From assembly GCA_041484525.1 (NCBI GenBank), contig JBGPHT010000173.1, positions 1 to 16,249 of the forward strand: a stretch of 16,249 nucleotides of DNA, given 5' to 3'. The DNA is from JBGPHT01 sp041484525 (lineage in GTDB: Bacteria; Acidobacteriota; Terriglobia; Bryobacterales; Bryobacteraceae). Below the pieces are notes generated by a model. The model ran no database searches. It was not told the origin of the DNA and saw only the letters and a list, made by a program, of their open reading frames with translations. Made by a program: the position numbers and the translations under genes. The number at the start of each line of letters is the position of its first letter. The stretch's first letter is position 1. Positions 5,434-13,267 of this stretch are shown here, piece after piece.

Positions 5434-7326
5434 ATGAAAACACACGTCGCATTCCTTGCCCTGACACTCGCCGCTGTCAGTCCCGCTGCCGAGAACAGTC
5501 CGTTCTACGTCCCCATCCGTGACAACGATCTCGCCGGTCTCCGCAAGCTCATCCGCGACCCCGGCCCCAAGGCTCGCGACGCCCGCGGGAACTCGCCTCT
5601 CATGTACGCCGCCGCCCTCGGCAGTCTCGAAAGCATGCGCCTGCTCCTGGACGCCGGAGCCGACGCCAACGCTGCCAACGACTTTGCCGCGACACCCCTC
5701 ATGTGGTGCGCCGGCGACGCCGCCAAAGTGCGGCTGCTCCTGTCCAAAGGCGCTAAGGTGGACGCCCGCTCCAAACTGGGCCGCACGCCCCTGCTCATCG
5801 CCGCCGCCTACGACGGCGCCACCGAAGCCGCCCGTCTCCTGATCGAAAAAGGCGCCGGCATCAACGCGCGCGATGAGGGAGGGATGAGCGTGCTCGAGCA
5901 GGCAGCCAATTCCAACCACATCGAACTGGTGCGGTTGCTGCTGGCGAAGGGCGCCAATGTGAACGCTGTCGACGGCGGCGGGGTAACGCCGCTGATCGCC
6001 GCCTCCTGGAGCGGCGACCGCAACGCAGCGCTCGTCAAGCTTCTGATCGAACACGATGCGGCGGTCAACGTGAAAACCGGCGACACGTTCGAAGTCGTCA
6101 AGAACGGTCCGATCCAACTGGGGCACCTGACTCCGCTGCAGGTCGCTTGCGGAATGGCCAACTACGAAGCCGTGGAGGCGCTGGTCAAAGCCGGCGCAGA
6201 TGTCAACGCGAAGGACGTCCGTGACGCGACTCCGCTGGTCTTCGCCGTCGCCACCGACCACGCCGATCCAAAGATCGCGAAGCTCCTCCTCGACCACGGT
6301 GCCGCGCGGGGACCCGCGATCGAATGGGCGCGCCGCTACCAGAACCCGGCGATCCTTCCGCTGTTAGGCCTTTCACCGGCGATACCCGCGGCCCCATCGT
6401 TAGCGGCCCCGCACCGCGATGTCCGCCAGGCGATCGAGAAAGCTTTGGCGGCTTCGCAAAGCCCAGCCTCGAAGTTTTTGGCCGCCGGCGGCTGTGTGTC
6501 CTGTCACGCCGAACACCTCAACGGCATCGCCGTCTCCGCCGCAAAACGGCTCGGCATCAAGGCCGACTACGATCTCGAAGGCCGCGAGGCGCATGTCACC
6601 GCCACCCTGCGCGGCGCCCTCGAACAGCAGTTCTTTCAGGTGCAGGACCCGCCCGCGGGTGTGGATGGGCAGCAGTTTTCGCTCATGCAGATGGCCGGCG
6701 CCGAAGTCGCTCCCACGCTCGCCACCGAATCGCTGGTCCACCACATCGCCGCCATGCAGCGCAAGGAGGGCGACTGGCCCAATTACGGCGTGGTGCGGCC
6801 CCCGCTCGAGGACGGCGGCTTTTCCCACACCGCCAAGGGCATTCGCGTGCTGCGGCTATATCCCATTGCCGGACGCAAGCCCGAATTCGACGAGCGCGTG
6901 GCGCGCGCTGCTGCGTGGCTGGAATCAGCCGAGCCGGTCACCACGGAGGACCGCACTATGCAGATCCTGGGGATCGCCTGGGCCGGACGCAAGGCGCCGG
7001 CGAATCGCGTGCAGCAACTCACTAGCCAACAGCGTCCCGATGGAGGATGGGGCCAGACCGGCAATCTCGCCTCCGACGCCTACGCCACCGGCGAAGCACT
7101 ATGGGCGCTCCACGAATCCGGCATGGCGCCGTCCGGCCCGGTCTACCGCCGCGGCGTCGACTACCTGCTGCGCTCGCAACAGGAAGACGGCACCTGGCAC
7201 GTGGTCACGCGCGCCCTCGCTTTTCAACCTTACTTTGAAAGCGGATTCCCTCACGGCCACGACCAATGGATCTCGCAAGCGGGCACCGCCCTGGCGGCCA
7301 TTGCCCTCACATTCGCCGCCAAGTAG
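5434..7326 (+). CDS. Exported ankyrin-repeat / CxxCH / squalene-cyclase-like toroid fusion protein
   Basis: A 630-residue protein. Residues 1-19 are a signal peptide (cleavage near SPAAE). Residues 25-310 hold about eight ankyrin repeats with typical 'TPLxxAAxxGxxxxxxLLLxxGAxxxA' units. Residues 350-358 (AAGGCVSCH) contain CxxCH, the covalent haem c attachment motif. Residues 430-628 form repeats of the prenyltransferase/squalene-oxidase alpha-toroid type: QQRPDGGWGQ (532-541), SDAYATG (547-553), QQEDGTWHV (582-590). The DxDD acid motif of squalene-hopene cyclase is absent, so terpene cyclisation is unlikely. A periplasmic haem- or metal-binding protein that also binds a partner through its ankyrin face is inference. 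The start is supported by GAGGGGG upstream. A second CxxCH-toroid protein lacking ankyrins lies at 11234-12298. Confidence 0.88.
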   Translation: MKTHVAFLALTLAAVSPAAENSPFYVPIRDNDLAGLRKLIRDPGPKARDARGNSPLMYAAALGSLESMRLLLDAGADANAANDFAATPLMWCAGDAAKVRLLLSKGAKVDARSKLGRTPLLIAAAYDGATEAARLLIEKGAGINARDEGGMSVLEQAANSNHIELVRLLLAKGANVNAVDGGGVTPLIAASWSGDRNAALVKLLIEHDAAVNVKTGDTFEVVKNGPIQLGHLTPLQVACGMANYEAVEALVKAGADVNAKDVRDATPLVFAVATDHADPKIAKLLLDHGAARGPAIEWARRYQNPAILPLLGLSPAIPAAPSLAAPHRDVRQAIEKALAASQSPASKFLAAGGCVSCHAEHLNGIAVSAAKRLGIKADYDLEGREAHVTATLRGALEQQFFQVQDPPAGVDGQQFSLMQMAGAEVAPTLATESLVHHIAAMQRKEGDWPNYGVVRPPLEDGGFSHTAKGIRVLRLYPIAGRKPEFDERVARAAAWLESAEPVTTEDRTMQILGIAWAGRKAPANRVQQLTSQQRPDGGWGQTGNLASDAYATGEALWALHESGMAPSGPVYRRGVDYLLRSQQEDGTWHVVTRALAFQPYFESGFPHGHDQWISQAGTALAAIALTFAAK

Positions 7327-7336
7327 CAGCACGAAC

Positions 7337-8422
7337 TTATTTCCGGATCACGTACCAGTTATTCTGGATGTCGTGCGCCAGTTCATGCTTCTCCACGGAG
7401 CCGAATCCGGCGCGCGCAATGTACTCGCGCGTCTTCTCCTCACCCCACATCGCGCCCAGTCCTTCTCCACCACTCGCCAGCGATACCGTCATGCAATGCA
7501 TGCACGACACGGTGTAGAGCAGCGTCCCGATCGGATGCGTAACATTGTTGTACACGTGGCTCGATCCCTTGATGTCCTGCATCAGGTACACTCCATCGTG
7601 CCGCAGCGCGCGGTGAATGCCCTTCAATACATTGAGCGGCCGAGCCTGATCGTGCACCGCGTCGAAGGTCGTGATGAAGTCGAACGATGCAGGCTCCGCC
7701 TTCTCATCGAAATCGCTGAGATCGATGGCCGTAAACTCGATGTTCGCCAGCCCTCGATCTGCTGCCTCGATGCGCGCCCGCCGAATCGCTTCTTCGGAAA
7801 GATCCATTCCCGCAAAGCGGCTGTTGGGGAACAGCTCGGCCAGCCGGATCATGACGCGGCCGCGACCGCATCCCACGTCGAGTGCGCGGATGCCGTGCGC
7901 GAGTCGCTCCGCCAGTCCCGGCACCAGCGGCAGAATATGTGATTCCAGGGCGGAGAGAACGGACTGGCCGCTATCCTCAGCCATCACCTCGTGGAACCGC
8001 GGGAACCGCTCATACGGGACGCCGCCCCCATTCTTGAAACATTCGATAATGTCGTCCTCGACAGAGCCCAGCAGCGCGATGTACTGCGTGAAGGCGCCGA
8101 TGTTGTCCGCGGCCGCCGCGCGGGTCAGGAACGCTGCGTGCTCCGGCGGCAGCCTGAACGTGAGACTCGTCGCATCGACATCCACCACACCCGCCGTGAC
8201 CATCGCTCCGAGCCATTCGCGCACATAGCGCTCGTTCAGCCCCGCCCGCGCCGCGAGTTCGCTGGAAGCCATAGGCTGCTGGTCCCGCATGGCATCGAAG
8301 AGGCCGGTGCGGTGGCCGATCGAGGCCATCAGACAAAACCCGCCGCTATTGAGTGCACTCAACAATTGGCCGGAGAAAGCCTCGGCCTTCTGCGTATCGA
8401 ACATAGATGTGTAACCTTTCAT
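7337..8422 (-). CDS. Class I SAM-dependent methyltransferase with N-terminal winged helix (Rv2258c-like)
   Basis: A 361-residue cytoplasmic protein. Residues 25-105 form a winged-helix dimerisation domain (SIGHRTGLFDAM at 34-45, ERYVREWLGA at 64-73, LPPEHAAFLTRAA at 91-103). The Rossmann methyltransferase domain follows, with the SAM-binding motif LDVGCGRGR (181-189), acidic D207 (GMDLS) and FDAVHDQARP (253-262). The C-terminal SCMHCMTVSL and GLGAMWGEE segments are also typical of this family, whose length is about 350 residues. The acceptor substrate is unknown. The start is the ATG at 8422, which overlaps the TGA of the upstream propeller gene as ATGA and implies translational coupling. A second in-frame ATG at 8404 also fits the family. 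The upstream open frame to 8650 is antisense of nothing useful and lies inside the propeller gene. It converges on the fusion gene, 10 bp apart. Confidence 0.92.
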   Translation of the reverse strand: MKGYTSMFDTQKAEAFSGQLLSALNSGGFCLMASIGHRTGLFDAMRDQQPMASSELAARAGLNERYVREWLGAMVTAGVVDVDATSLTFRLPPEHAAFLTRAAAADNIGAFTQYIALLGSVEDDIIECFKNGGGVPYERFPRFHEVMAEDSGQSVLSALESHILPLVPGLAERLAHGIRALDVGCGRGRVMIRLAELFPNSRFAGMDLSEEAIRRARIEAADRGLANIEFTAIDLSDFDEKAEPASFDFITTFDAVHDQARPLNVLKGIHRALRHDGVYLMQDIKGSSHVYNNVTHPIGTLLYTVSCMHCMTVSLASGGEGLGAMWGEEKTREYIARAGFGSVEKHELAHDIQNNWYVIRK

Positions 8423-10158
8423 TTGTGCCCGGCGTGGCCGCTCGCGCCCTTCACGTGCCCCCGATGTCGCGGGTCCGCCGAGAGCTTTTGCCGCGCCTGC
8501 GGTCCCGCGGCGGCCACGGGCGAATGCAGTCCGTAGACATTGAGGCGATCCGAGAATGTAGCAAGGTAAACTTTGCCGTTGGCGATGGTCGGCGGCACAT
8601 ACTTGGCGAAGTCGAAGTAATCGCCGGGATCGTCCTGGTCGGTGCTCCACAGAAGTTTCAGCGTGTTCGCGTCAAGCGCCCGCAGGGTGCCGCGAACGAT
8701 GCCGACCCACGCATCGCCGTCGAGAGGAATCGCGCCCCACAGGATTCCGTCTCGCGATCCGTTCCCGGAGATCGACAGGAACCCGCCCGGCATTCCCTTG
8801 TTGCCCATCACGCCTTGCACCGGAGTGGAATTGAACTTCGTCGCCGGGTTATAGCGATACGCCTTGACGCGATCCTCTTCCGGCCAGACGTAGATCGTCG
8901 GCCCATTTTCGGCGCTGTTCCAGTAAACGAATGAACCGTGAATGTGATGGTACCCGGCGTTGAAGAGGAACGGGAACCAACTGAGCCACGAGAGACGCCA
9001 TCGGCGGGCAGCCTGAAAAGACTGGATCGGCGGGTTCAATCGATCGTGTGGCCACGCATGCTGTTGCTGGCCGCCGAGTTTCGACCGGCTGACGAGATAC
9101 AGCTTGCCTTCCTTCCCGCCGCCCACCAATTCATCCGTGTCGGGTAGCAGCATCGGGCCCGCCGATCCGAGATCGATGTCCAGGAGATTCAACGCCGCCA
9201 CGTTGGCCGGCGCGAACCAGTCGATTGGAATCAAATCGGGGCTCAGTTTGACGAACGCGCTCCCGAACTGTTTCTTGGCCGGGTCGAAGCTGCCATTGCC
9301 CGTCATGACGTAAATGTTGCCCTGCTGATCCGCCGCCGGACCGCTCCCCGCCTGCCAGATACCTCCCATTTCGCCGCCCGGCGTGGTGCAGAATACCGAG
9401 TCCAGTTGTCGCAGTGTGTCGGCGTCGAAAGCGATCGTCCAGCCTTGGAAAGGCGGCGCGTCCTGATGAGCGCCGAAGGCCGCGTACACTCTATGGTTGG
9501 CCAGCAGCAGAGCCGGCCGCTGCAGGTGGCGCCGCGCTACGTCCATCTGCGGCACGTCGGAGTTGTGCATAGGAATCTCGATGTCGGCCTTGGCGACGGT
9601 CGCTCCGGTTGCGATGTCGAGCATGTGAATCCGATACACAACGGGACAGGCCGGCGTAGCGGCCTCTGCCGCCGGACAATCCGGCTCGGCAACTTTGGCG
9701 ACGACGTACATCCTGCCCTTGTCGCGGTCGATCGCAGGCGTGCTGGCGATACCGATGAACGGCCGGATATTGTATTGGCCTAACAGCGCTCCGCCATCTT
9801 TGGGAATGCGGTCGTATCGCATCGGCGCACCCAGGGAGACGCTCCACAGCGGCGCAGCGTCCCGCCCATCGGCGTCATAAGCGTAGACCCGATTTTGCAT
9901 CGTAGCGATGTACACGACATTATGCGTGCCCTTGCCCGGTATCTCGATCCCCGCCACCACCAACGGCTGTGCGTAAATCTGGCCTTGAACTACCAGCGAG
10001 AAGAGTCTGCCAAACCCCTGCGCCCTGAGCGTCGTTGGCGAAAGACTGGTTTCGTCGAGAACCGCCCCGGTGCGCCCCGGATCGTTGTGGTGAGTCAGTA
10101 CGTCGGCCGCAAAAGTGAGAGAACAACACGCCAGTAAGAATAGAATCAGGACCCGCAT
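8419..10158 (-). CDS. Exported PQQ-like beta-propeller protein
   Basis: A 579-residue protein with an N-terminal signal (residues 1-17, TFA cleavage; the LLAC at 8-11 is a weak lipobox). The body has repeated propeller blades of the pyrroloquinoline-quinone/quinoprotein type: VYIATMQNRVYAYDADG (82-98), GIASTPAIDRDKGRMYVVAK (136-155), GNIYVMTGNGSFD (280-292), LVGGGKEGKLYLVSR (344-358), TLRALDANTLKLLWS (491-505) and IANGKVYLATFSDRLNVYGL (525-544). Members are frequent in acidobacteria and planctomycetes; enzymatic activity and PQQ binding are unproven. Odd features are an aromatic-rich insertion RWRLSWLSWFPFLFNAGYHH (386-405) and a His-rich tail (H565, H568, H575, H578). TAAGCT lies 6 bp before the ATG and no Shine-Dalgarno is seen. 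It is the first gene of an operon with the methyltransferase. Confidence 0.88.
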   Translation of the reverse strand: MRVLILFLLACCSLTFAADVLTHHNDPGRTGAVLDETSLSPTTLRAQGFGRLFSLVVQGQIYAQPLVVAGIEIPGKGTHNVVYIATMQNRVYAYDADGRDAAPLWSVSLGAPMRYDRIPKDGGALLGQYNIRPFIGIASTPAIDRDKGRMYVVAKVAEPDCPAAEAATPACPVVYRIHMLDIATGATVAKADIEIPMHNSDVPQMDVARRHLQRPALLLANHRVYAAFGAHQDAPPFQGWTIAFDADTLRQLDSVFCTTPGGEMGGIWQAGSGPAADQQGNIYVMTGNGSFDPAKKQFGSAFVKLSPDLIPIDWFAPANVAALNLLDIDLGSAGPMLLPDTDELVGGGKEGKLYLVSRSKLGGQQQHAWPHDRLNPPIQSFQAARRWRLSWLSWFPFLFNAGYHHIHGSFVYWNSAENGPTIYVWPEEDRVKAYRYNPATKFNSTPVQGVMGNKGMPGGFLSISGNGSRDGILWGAIPLDGDAWVGIVRGTLRALDANTLKLLWSTDQDDPGDYFDFAKYVPPTIANGKVYLATFSDRLNVYGLHSPVAAAGPQARQKLSADPRHRGHVKGASGHAGHK

Positions 10159-10164
10159 CCGCGT

Positions 10165-10170
10165 AGCTTA
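10165..10170 (-). promoter_or_regulatory. -10-like box TGgTAAGCT, 6 bp before the ATG at 10158
   Basis: On the minus strand TAAGCT is preceded by TG plus one base (extended -10 form) and followed by six bases and the ATG. No Shine-Dalgarno is present, suggesting a leaderless transcript for the propeller-methyltransferase operon. Confidence 0.45.
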
Positions 10171-10199
10171 CCACTTACGAGTTCCAGACCCGCCTGTGA

Positions 10200-10205
10200 T
10201 AGACT
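10200..10205 (+). promoter_or_regulatory. Extended -10 box TGaTAGACT for the 10216-14168 gene cluster
   Basis: TAGACT with TG one base upstream (10197-10198) lies 10 bp before the ATG at 10216. The predicted leader would be only a few bases. It sits back to back with the minus-strand box at 10165-10170 in the 57-bp divergent region. Confidence 0.45.
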
Positions 10206-10215
10206 CACTGCCGCC

Positions 10216-11187
10216 ATGTCCCTCAGACTCTTTCTGCTTGCCTCCGCCCTTGCGCTGGCCGCCGCCGCGCAGCCTTCGGCCGAGATCTCGAACGGCTCCA
10301 TCCGCGCCAAGCTCTTTCTGCCCGATGCCGACAACGGCTACTATCGCGCCACGCGATTCGACTGGTCGGGTGTCATCCCCAGCCTCGAGTGGAAGGGCCA
10401 CAACTACTTCGGCCAGTGGTTCGAGCGCTACGATCCCAAACTCCACGACGCCATCCAGGGGCCGGTCGAAGAGTTCCTCACCAACGATGCTGGTCTCGGT
10501 TACGCCGAAGCCAAGCCCGGCGAGAGCTTCGTCAAGATCGGCGTGGGTGCGCTGCGCAAGCCGGAGGAGCCGCGCTTCGGCCAGTTCCACACTTACGAAA
10601 TCGTCAACCCCGGTAAGTGGACGGTCAACCGCGCGCCCGACTCCATCGAGTTCATCCAGGAGTTGACGGACACGTCCGGCTACGCCTACCTCTACCGCAA
10701 AACCGTCCGCCTCACGAAAGACCGCCCGGAGCTCGTCCTCGAGCACACCCTCAAGAACACCGGCAAGAAGACCATCGAGACCAGCGTCTACGAACACAAC
10801 TTCTACATGTTGGACGGCCAGCCGGCGGGTCCCGACATCGCGGTCAAATTCCCCTTCGAGCTCCGTGCCCTAGCCGATTTGAAGGGTCTCGCCGAAGTCA
10901 GCGGCAAAGATCTGGTCTACGTGCGCGAACTGCAGAAAGGCCAGACCGTCTACACCGGTTTGGAAGGCTACGGCGGCGCCCCTGCCGATTACGATATCCG
11001 CGTCGAGAACCGCAAGACCGGCGCCGGTGTGCGCCAGCGGGGCGACCGGCCGCTGTCGAAACTCGTCTTGTGGTCCATCCGATCCACCGTCTGCCCGGAG
11101 GCGTTCGTCAGCATGCGCATCGAGCCCGGACAGGAATCGCGCTGGCGCATCGCTTACGAATTCTACGAGGTGCCGAAGAAGGATTGA
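10216..11187 (+). CDS. Exported galactose-mutarotase-like hypothetical protein
   Basis: A 323-residue protein with a signal peptide (residues 1-19, LALAAAAQ). Beta-rich sequence follows, with conserved-looking blocks NGSIRAKLFLPDADNGYYRA (26-45), TRFDWSGVIPSLEWKGHNYF (46-65), HDAIQGPVEEF (77-87), LEHTLKNTGKKTIETS (175-190) and VYEHNFYMLDG (191-201). The combination of a 'LxNTGxKxxxxxxxxHxF' stretch and long beta strands suggests the galactose mutarotase-like (aldose 1-epimerase) superfold, with H194 as a candidate active-site residue. The match is general and I cannot name a substrate. First gene of the plus-strand cluster; 46 bp separate it from the next gene, which appears to have its own promoter. 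Confidence 0.75.
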   Translation: MSLRLFLLASALALAAAAQPSAEISNGSIRAKLFLPDADNGYYRATRFDWSGVIPSLEWKGHNYFGQWFERYDPKLHDAIQGPVEEFLTNDAGLGYAEAKPGESFVKIGVGALRKPEEPRFGQFHTYEIVNPGKWTVNRAPDSIEFIQELTDTSGYAYLYRKTVRLTKDRPELVLEHTLKNTGKKTIETSVYEHNFYMLDGQPAGPDIAVKFPFELRALADLKGLAEVSGKDLVYVRELQKGQTVYTGLEGYGGAPADYDIRVENRKTGAGVRQRGDRPLSKLVLWSIRSTVCPEAFVSMRIEPGQESRWRIAYEFYEVPKKD

Positions 11188-11221
11188 ACCCGGCGTCCTT
11201 CTTTTCGCGCCGCCAATTCGG

Positions 11222-11227
11222 TAGACT
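11222..11227 (+). promoter_or_regulatory. -10-like box TAGACT, 6 bp before the ATG at 11234
   Basis: TAGACT is followed by six bases and the ATG, and no Shine-Dalgarno is visible. Transcription starting about seven bases downstream of the box would begin at the A of the start codon. This may be an internal promoter of the 10216-14168 cluster. No good -35 was found. Confidence 0.42.
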
Positions 11228-11233
11228 TTCCCC

Positions 11234-12298
11234 ATGAGGATGCTGTTCGTGGCTGTTCTGGCGTGTGCCGCCGCGCCCTGTTTTGCGGCCGATTGGAATC
11301 CGGGGCTCGCCGCCGGATATCTCGATGGGCGCCAGAAAGAATGGTTCGCGTGGCCCGCCGCCAAGACCGTGGGCGGCCCGTGCATCTCGTGCCACACCGG
11401 CGTTACCTACATGCTGGTGCGGCCTTCGCTGCGCCGCGCGCTCGGTGAAGCCACGCCCACGTCGTACGAGACGGGCCTTCTCGACGCCGTCAAAGCCCGG
11501 GTCACGATCCACGATCCGCTGCAATTGTCGGTTGGCGGGAAAGAGCCCAAGGCCTCGCAGGCTCTGGGCGTGGAGACGATCGTCTCGACCCTGTTCCTGG
11601 CTTCGAATGATGCCGGCCGCACGACCCTGAGCGCCGACACCGAAAAAGCCTTCGAGCGTCTGTGGGCGTTGCAGCAGACCGACGGTGACTCGAAGGGCTC
11701 GTGGCACTGGAACAGTTTGAACTACGATCCGTGGGAGATGCCCGATTCGGAATTCTTCGGCGCCTCGCTGGCGGCGCTCGCCGTCGGCACCGCACCGGCC
11801 GACTATCAGTCGCGCCCGGCGATTCACGAGAACGTCGCGGCGCTGCGCCAGTACCTGCGCACTCACGAAGAAGCGCAGCCTCTGCACAACCGCCTGCTGT
11901 TCCTATGGGCGTCCACCAAATTACGCGATTCGTTGTCCGACGCCCGTCGGCGCGCCATCCTCGATGACGTGTGGAGCAAACAGCAGCCCGATGGCGGCTG
12001 GACGCTCGAAGCCCTCGGCCCGTGGAAGCAGCGCACCACGGCACCGCCTGCCAGCGGGTCGAACGCCTACGCCACTGGCCTCGTGACGCTGGTCGTGGAA
12101 AAGTCCGGCGCCGAGCGCAAGCACGCAGGATTGGTTAAAGCTCTCGATTGGCTGCGGTCGCATCAGAATCCCGAGTCCGGATTCTGGGACGCGAGCTCGA
12201 TGAACAAAACATACGCGCCCGATTCCATGCAAGTGAAGTTCATGCGGGACGCGGCCACGGGATACGCCACGCTGGCGCTGCTCGAAGCCGGAAAGTAG
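11234..12298 (+). CDS. Exported CxxCH / squalene-cyclase-like toroid protein
   Basis: A 354-residue protein. Residues 1-19 are a signal peptide (CFAAD cleavage region). GGPCISCH (47-54) carries the haem c-type CxxCH close to the mature N-terminus. The remainder consists of prenyltransferase/squalene-oxidase-like alpha-alpha repeats: LWALQQTDG (143-151), KQQPDGGWTLEALG (249-262), SNAYATGLVTLV (276-287), LDWLRSHQNPESGFW (304-318), DAATGYATLALLEAG (339-353). No DxDD motif is present, so cyclase activity is not expected. The same order of CxxCH, QQxPDGGW and SxAYATG is found in the C-terminal half of the ankyrin fusion protein at 5434-7326. The next gene begins 6 bp after the stop. Function unknown; a periplasmic cytochrome-like or metal-binding role is inferred from the motif only. 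Confidence 0.87.
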   Translation: MRMLFVAVLACAAAPCFAADWNPGLAAGYLDGRQKEWFAWPAAKTVGGPCISCHTGVTYMLVRPSLRRALGEATPTSYETGLLDAVKARVTIHDPLQLSVGGKEPKASQALGVETIVSTLFLASNDAGRTTLSADTEKAFERLWALQQTDGDSKGSWHWNSLNYDPWEMPDSEFFGASLAALAVGTAPADYQSRPAIHENVAALRQYLRTHEEAQPLHNRLLFLWASTKLRDSLSDARRRAILDDVWSKQQPDGGWTLEALGPWKQRTTAPPASGSNAYATGLVTLVVEKSGAERKHAGLVKALDWLRSHQNPESGFWDASSMNKTYAPDSMQVKFMRDAATGYATLALLEAGK

Positions 12299-12304
12299 GC
12301 CGGC

Positions 12305-13267
12305 ATGCGCGTCGTGGGAATCTCCCTTGCGGTGGGCCTCATGCTGGCGGCGCAGCAGCCTCCCGCCACTCAGAAAGCCCCGCCGCCGCGCTATCGCAGC
12401 AAAGTGACCGTCTACGATCTGGCCGCGCGATCTTCCCGAACGGTCTACGAGGCCGACCAGACGATCGAAGCGCCCAACTGGTCACGCGATGGCAAGTTCC
12501 TGCTGCTGAATACCGGCGGCCGCTTGTACCGTCTGCCGATGAACGCGGCTGGCGAACCCACACTCGAGAAGATCGATCTGGGCGATGGCGGCTACCGTGC
12601 CAACAACGATCACGACTATTCGAAGGACGGTACGATGCTGGCGTTTTCGGCATCCAGCCCCGCCTCTCGCCAATCGCAGGTCTATCTGGCCAAGGCCGAC
12701 GGATCGGGCGCGCGCTTGATGACGCCCGCCGCGCCCAGCTATTTTCATGGCTGGTCGCCCGACGGGAAATGGCTGGCTCTCGTCGGTCAGCGCGACGCCA
12801 AGTTCGAACTTTTCGGTGTGCCCGTCGCGGGCGGCGCCGAGGAGCGCCTCACCTCGAAGGGCGGCTACGACGACGGACCCGAATACACTCCCGACGGCAA
12901 ATGGATCTACTTCAATTCCAACCGCGGCGGCGGATGGGACATCTGGCGCATGCCATCTGAAGGCGCCGGCACTGGCGATGCGCAGGCCGAACAGGTGACC
13001 AACGATGAGATGGAAGACTGGTTCCCGCACTTTTCGCCCAACGGCAAATGGATGCTCGTGTTCTCGTTCCCGAAGGGAACCACCAACCACAACGAGAAGA
13101 TGGACGGCGTGGTTCTGCGCTTGGCTCCGGACCCCGGCAAGAAGCCCGCCGCCGCGAAATTCGATGTGCTAACGAAGTTCTTTGGCGGCCAGGGAACCAT
13201 CAACGTGAATTCCTGGTCACCCGATTCGAGGAGATTTGCATATGTGGTGTATGAGGCATTGCGGTAG
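12305..13267 (+). CDS. Exported TolB-like (PD40) six-motif beta-propeller protein
   Basis: A 320-residue protein with a short signal peptide (residues 1-17, LMLAAQQ). Six WD40-like PD40 motifs are visible: PNWSRDGKFLLLN (57-69), HDYSKDGTMLAFS (103-115), HGWSPDGKWLALV (148-160), PEYTPDGKWIYFNSNR (192-207), PHFSPNGKWMLVFS (241-254) and NSWSPDSRRFAYVVYE (302-317). This is the size of a single six-bladed propeller like the TolB C-terminal domain, without the TolB N-terminal domain. Such proteins usually bind proteins or ligands in the periplasm. It starts 6 bp after the CxxCH-toroid gene and its last 26 bases overlap the hydrolase gene, so all are likely co-transcribed. Confidence 0.88.
   Translation: MRVVGISLAVGLMLAAQQPPATQKAPPPRYRSKVTVYDLAARSSRTVYEADQTIEAPNWSRDGKFLLLNTGGRLYRLPMNAAGEPTLEKIDLGDGGYRANNDHDYSKDGTMLAFSASSPASRQSQVYLAKADGSGARLMTPAAPSYFHGWSPDGKWLALVGQRDAKFELFGVPVAGGAEERLTSKGGYDDGPEYTPDGKWIYFNSNRGGGWDIWRMPSEGAGTGDAQAEQVTNDEMEDWFPHFSPNGKWMLVFSFPKGTTNHNEKMDGVVLRLAPDPGKKPAAAKFDVLTKFFGGQGTINVNSWSPDSRRFAYVVYEALR

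Noticed and set aside
5434..7326. Annotation as squalene-hopene cyclase
   Set aside because: Toroid repeats are present but the DxDD catalytic motif is missing and the protein is exported with ankyrins and CxxCH.
7327..7336. Terminator between the convergent fusion and methyltransferase genes
   Set aside because: Only 10 bp lie between the stops and no stem-loop or T-run is seen.
6419..7942. Plus-strand open frame of 507 codons
   Set aside because: Low-complexity, Arg/Ser/Pro-rich shadow of the toroid gene and of the methyltransferase antisense strand; no domain or ribosome-binding site.
11191..11212. Possible terminator hairpin (CGGCG / CGCCG) after the mutarotase-like gene
   Set aside because: Short stem with a 12-base loop and no T-run after it.
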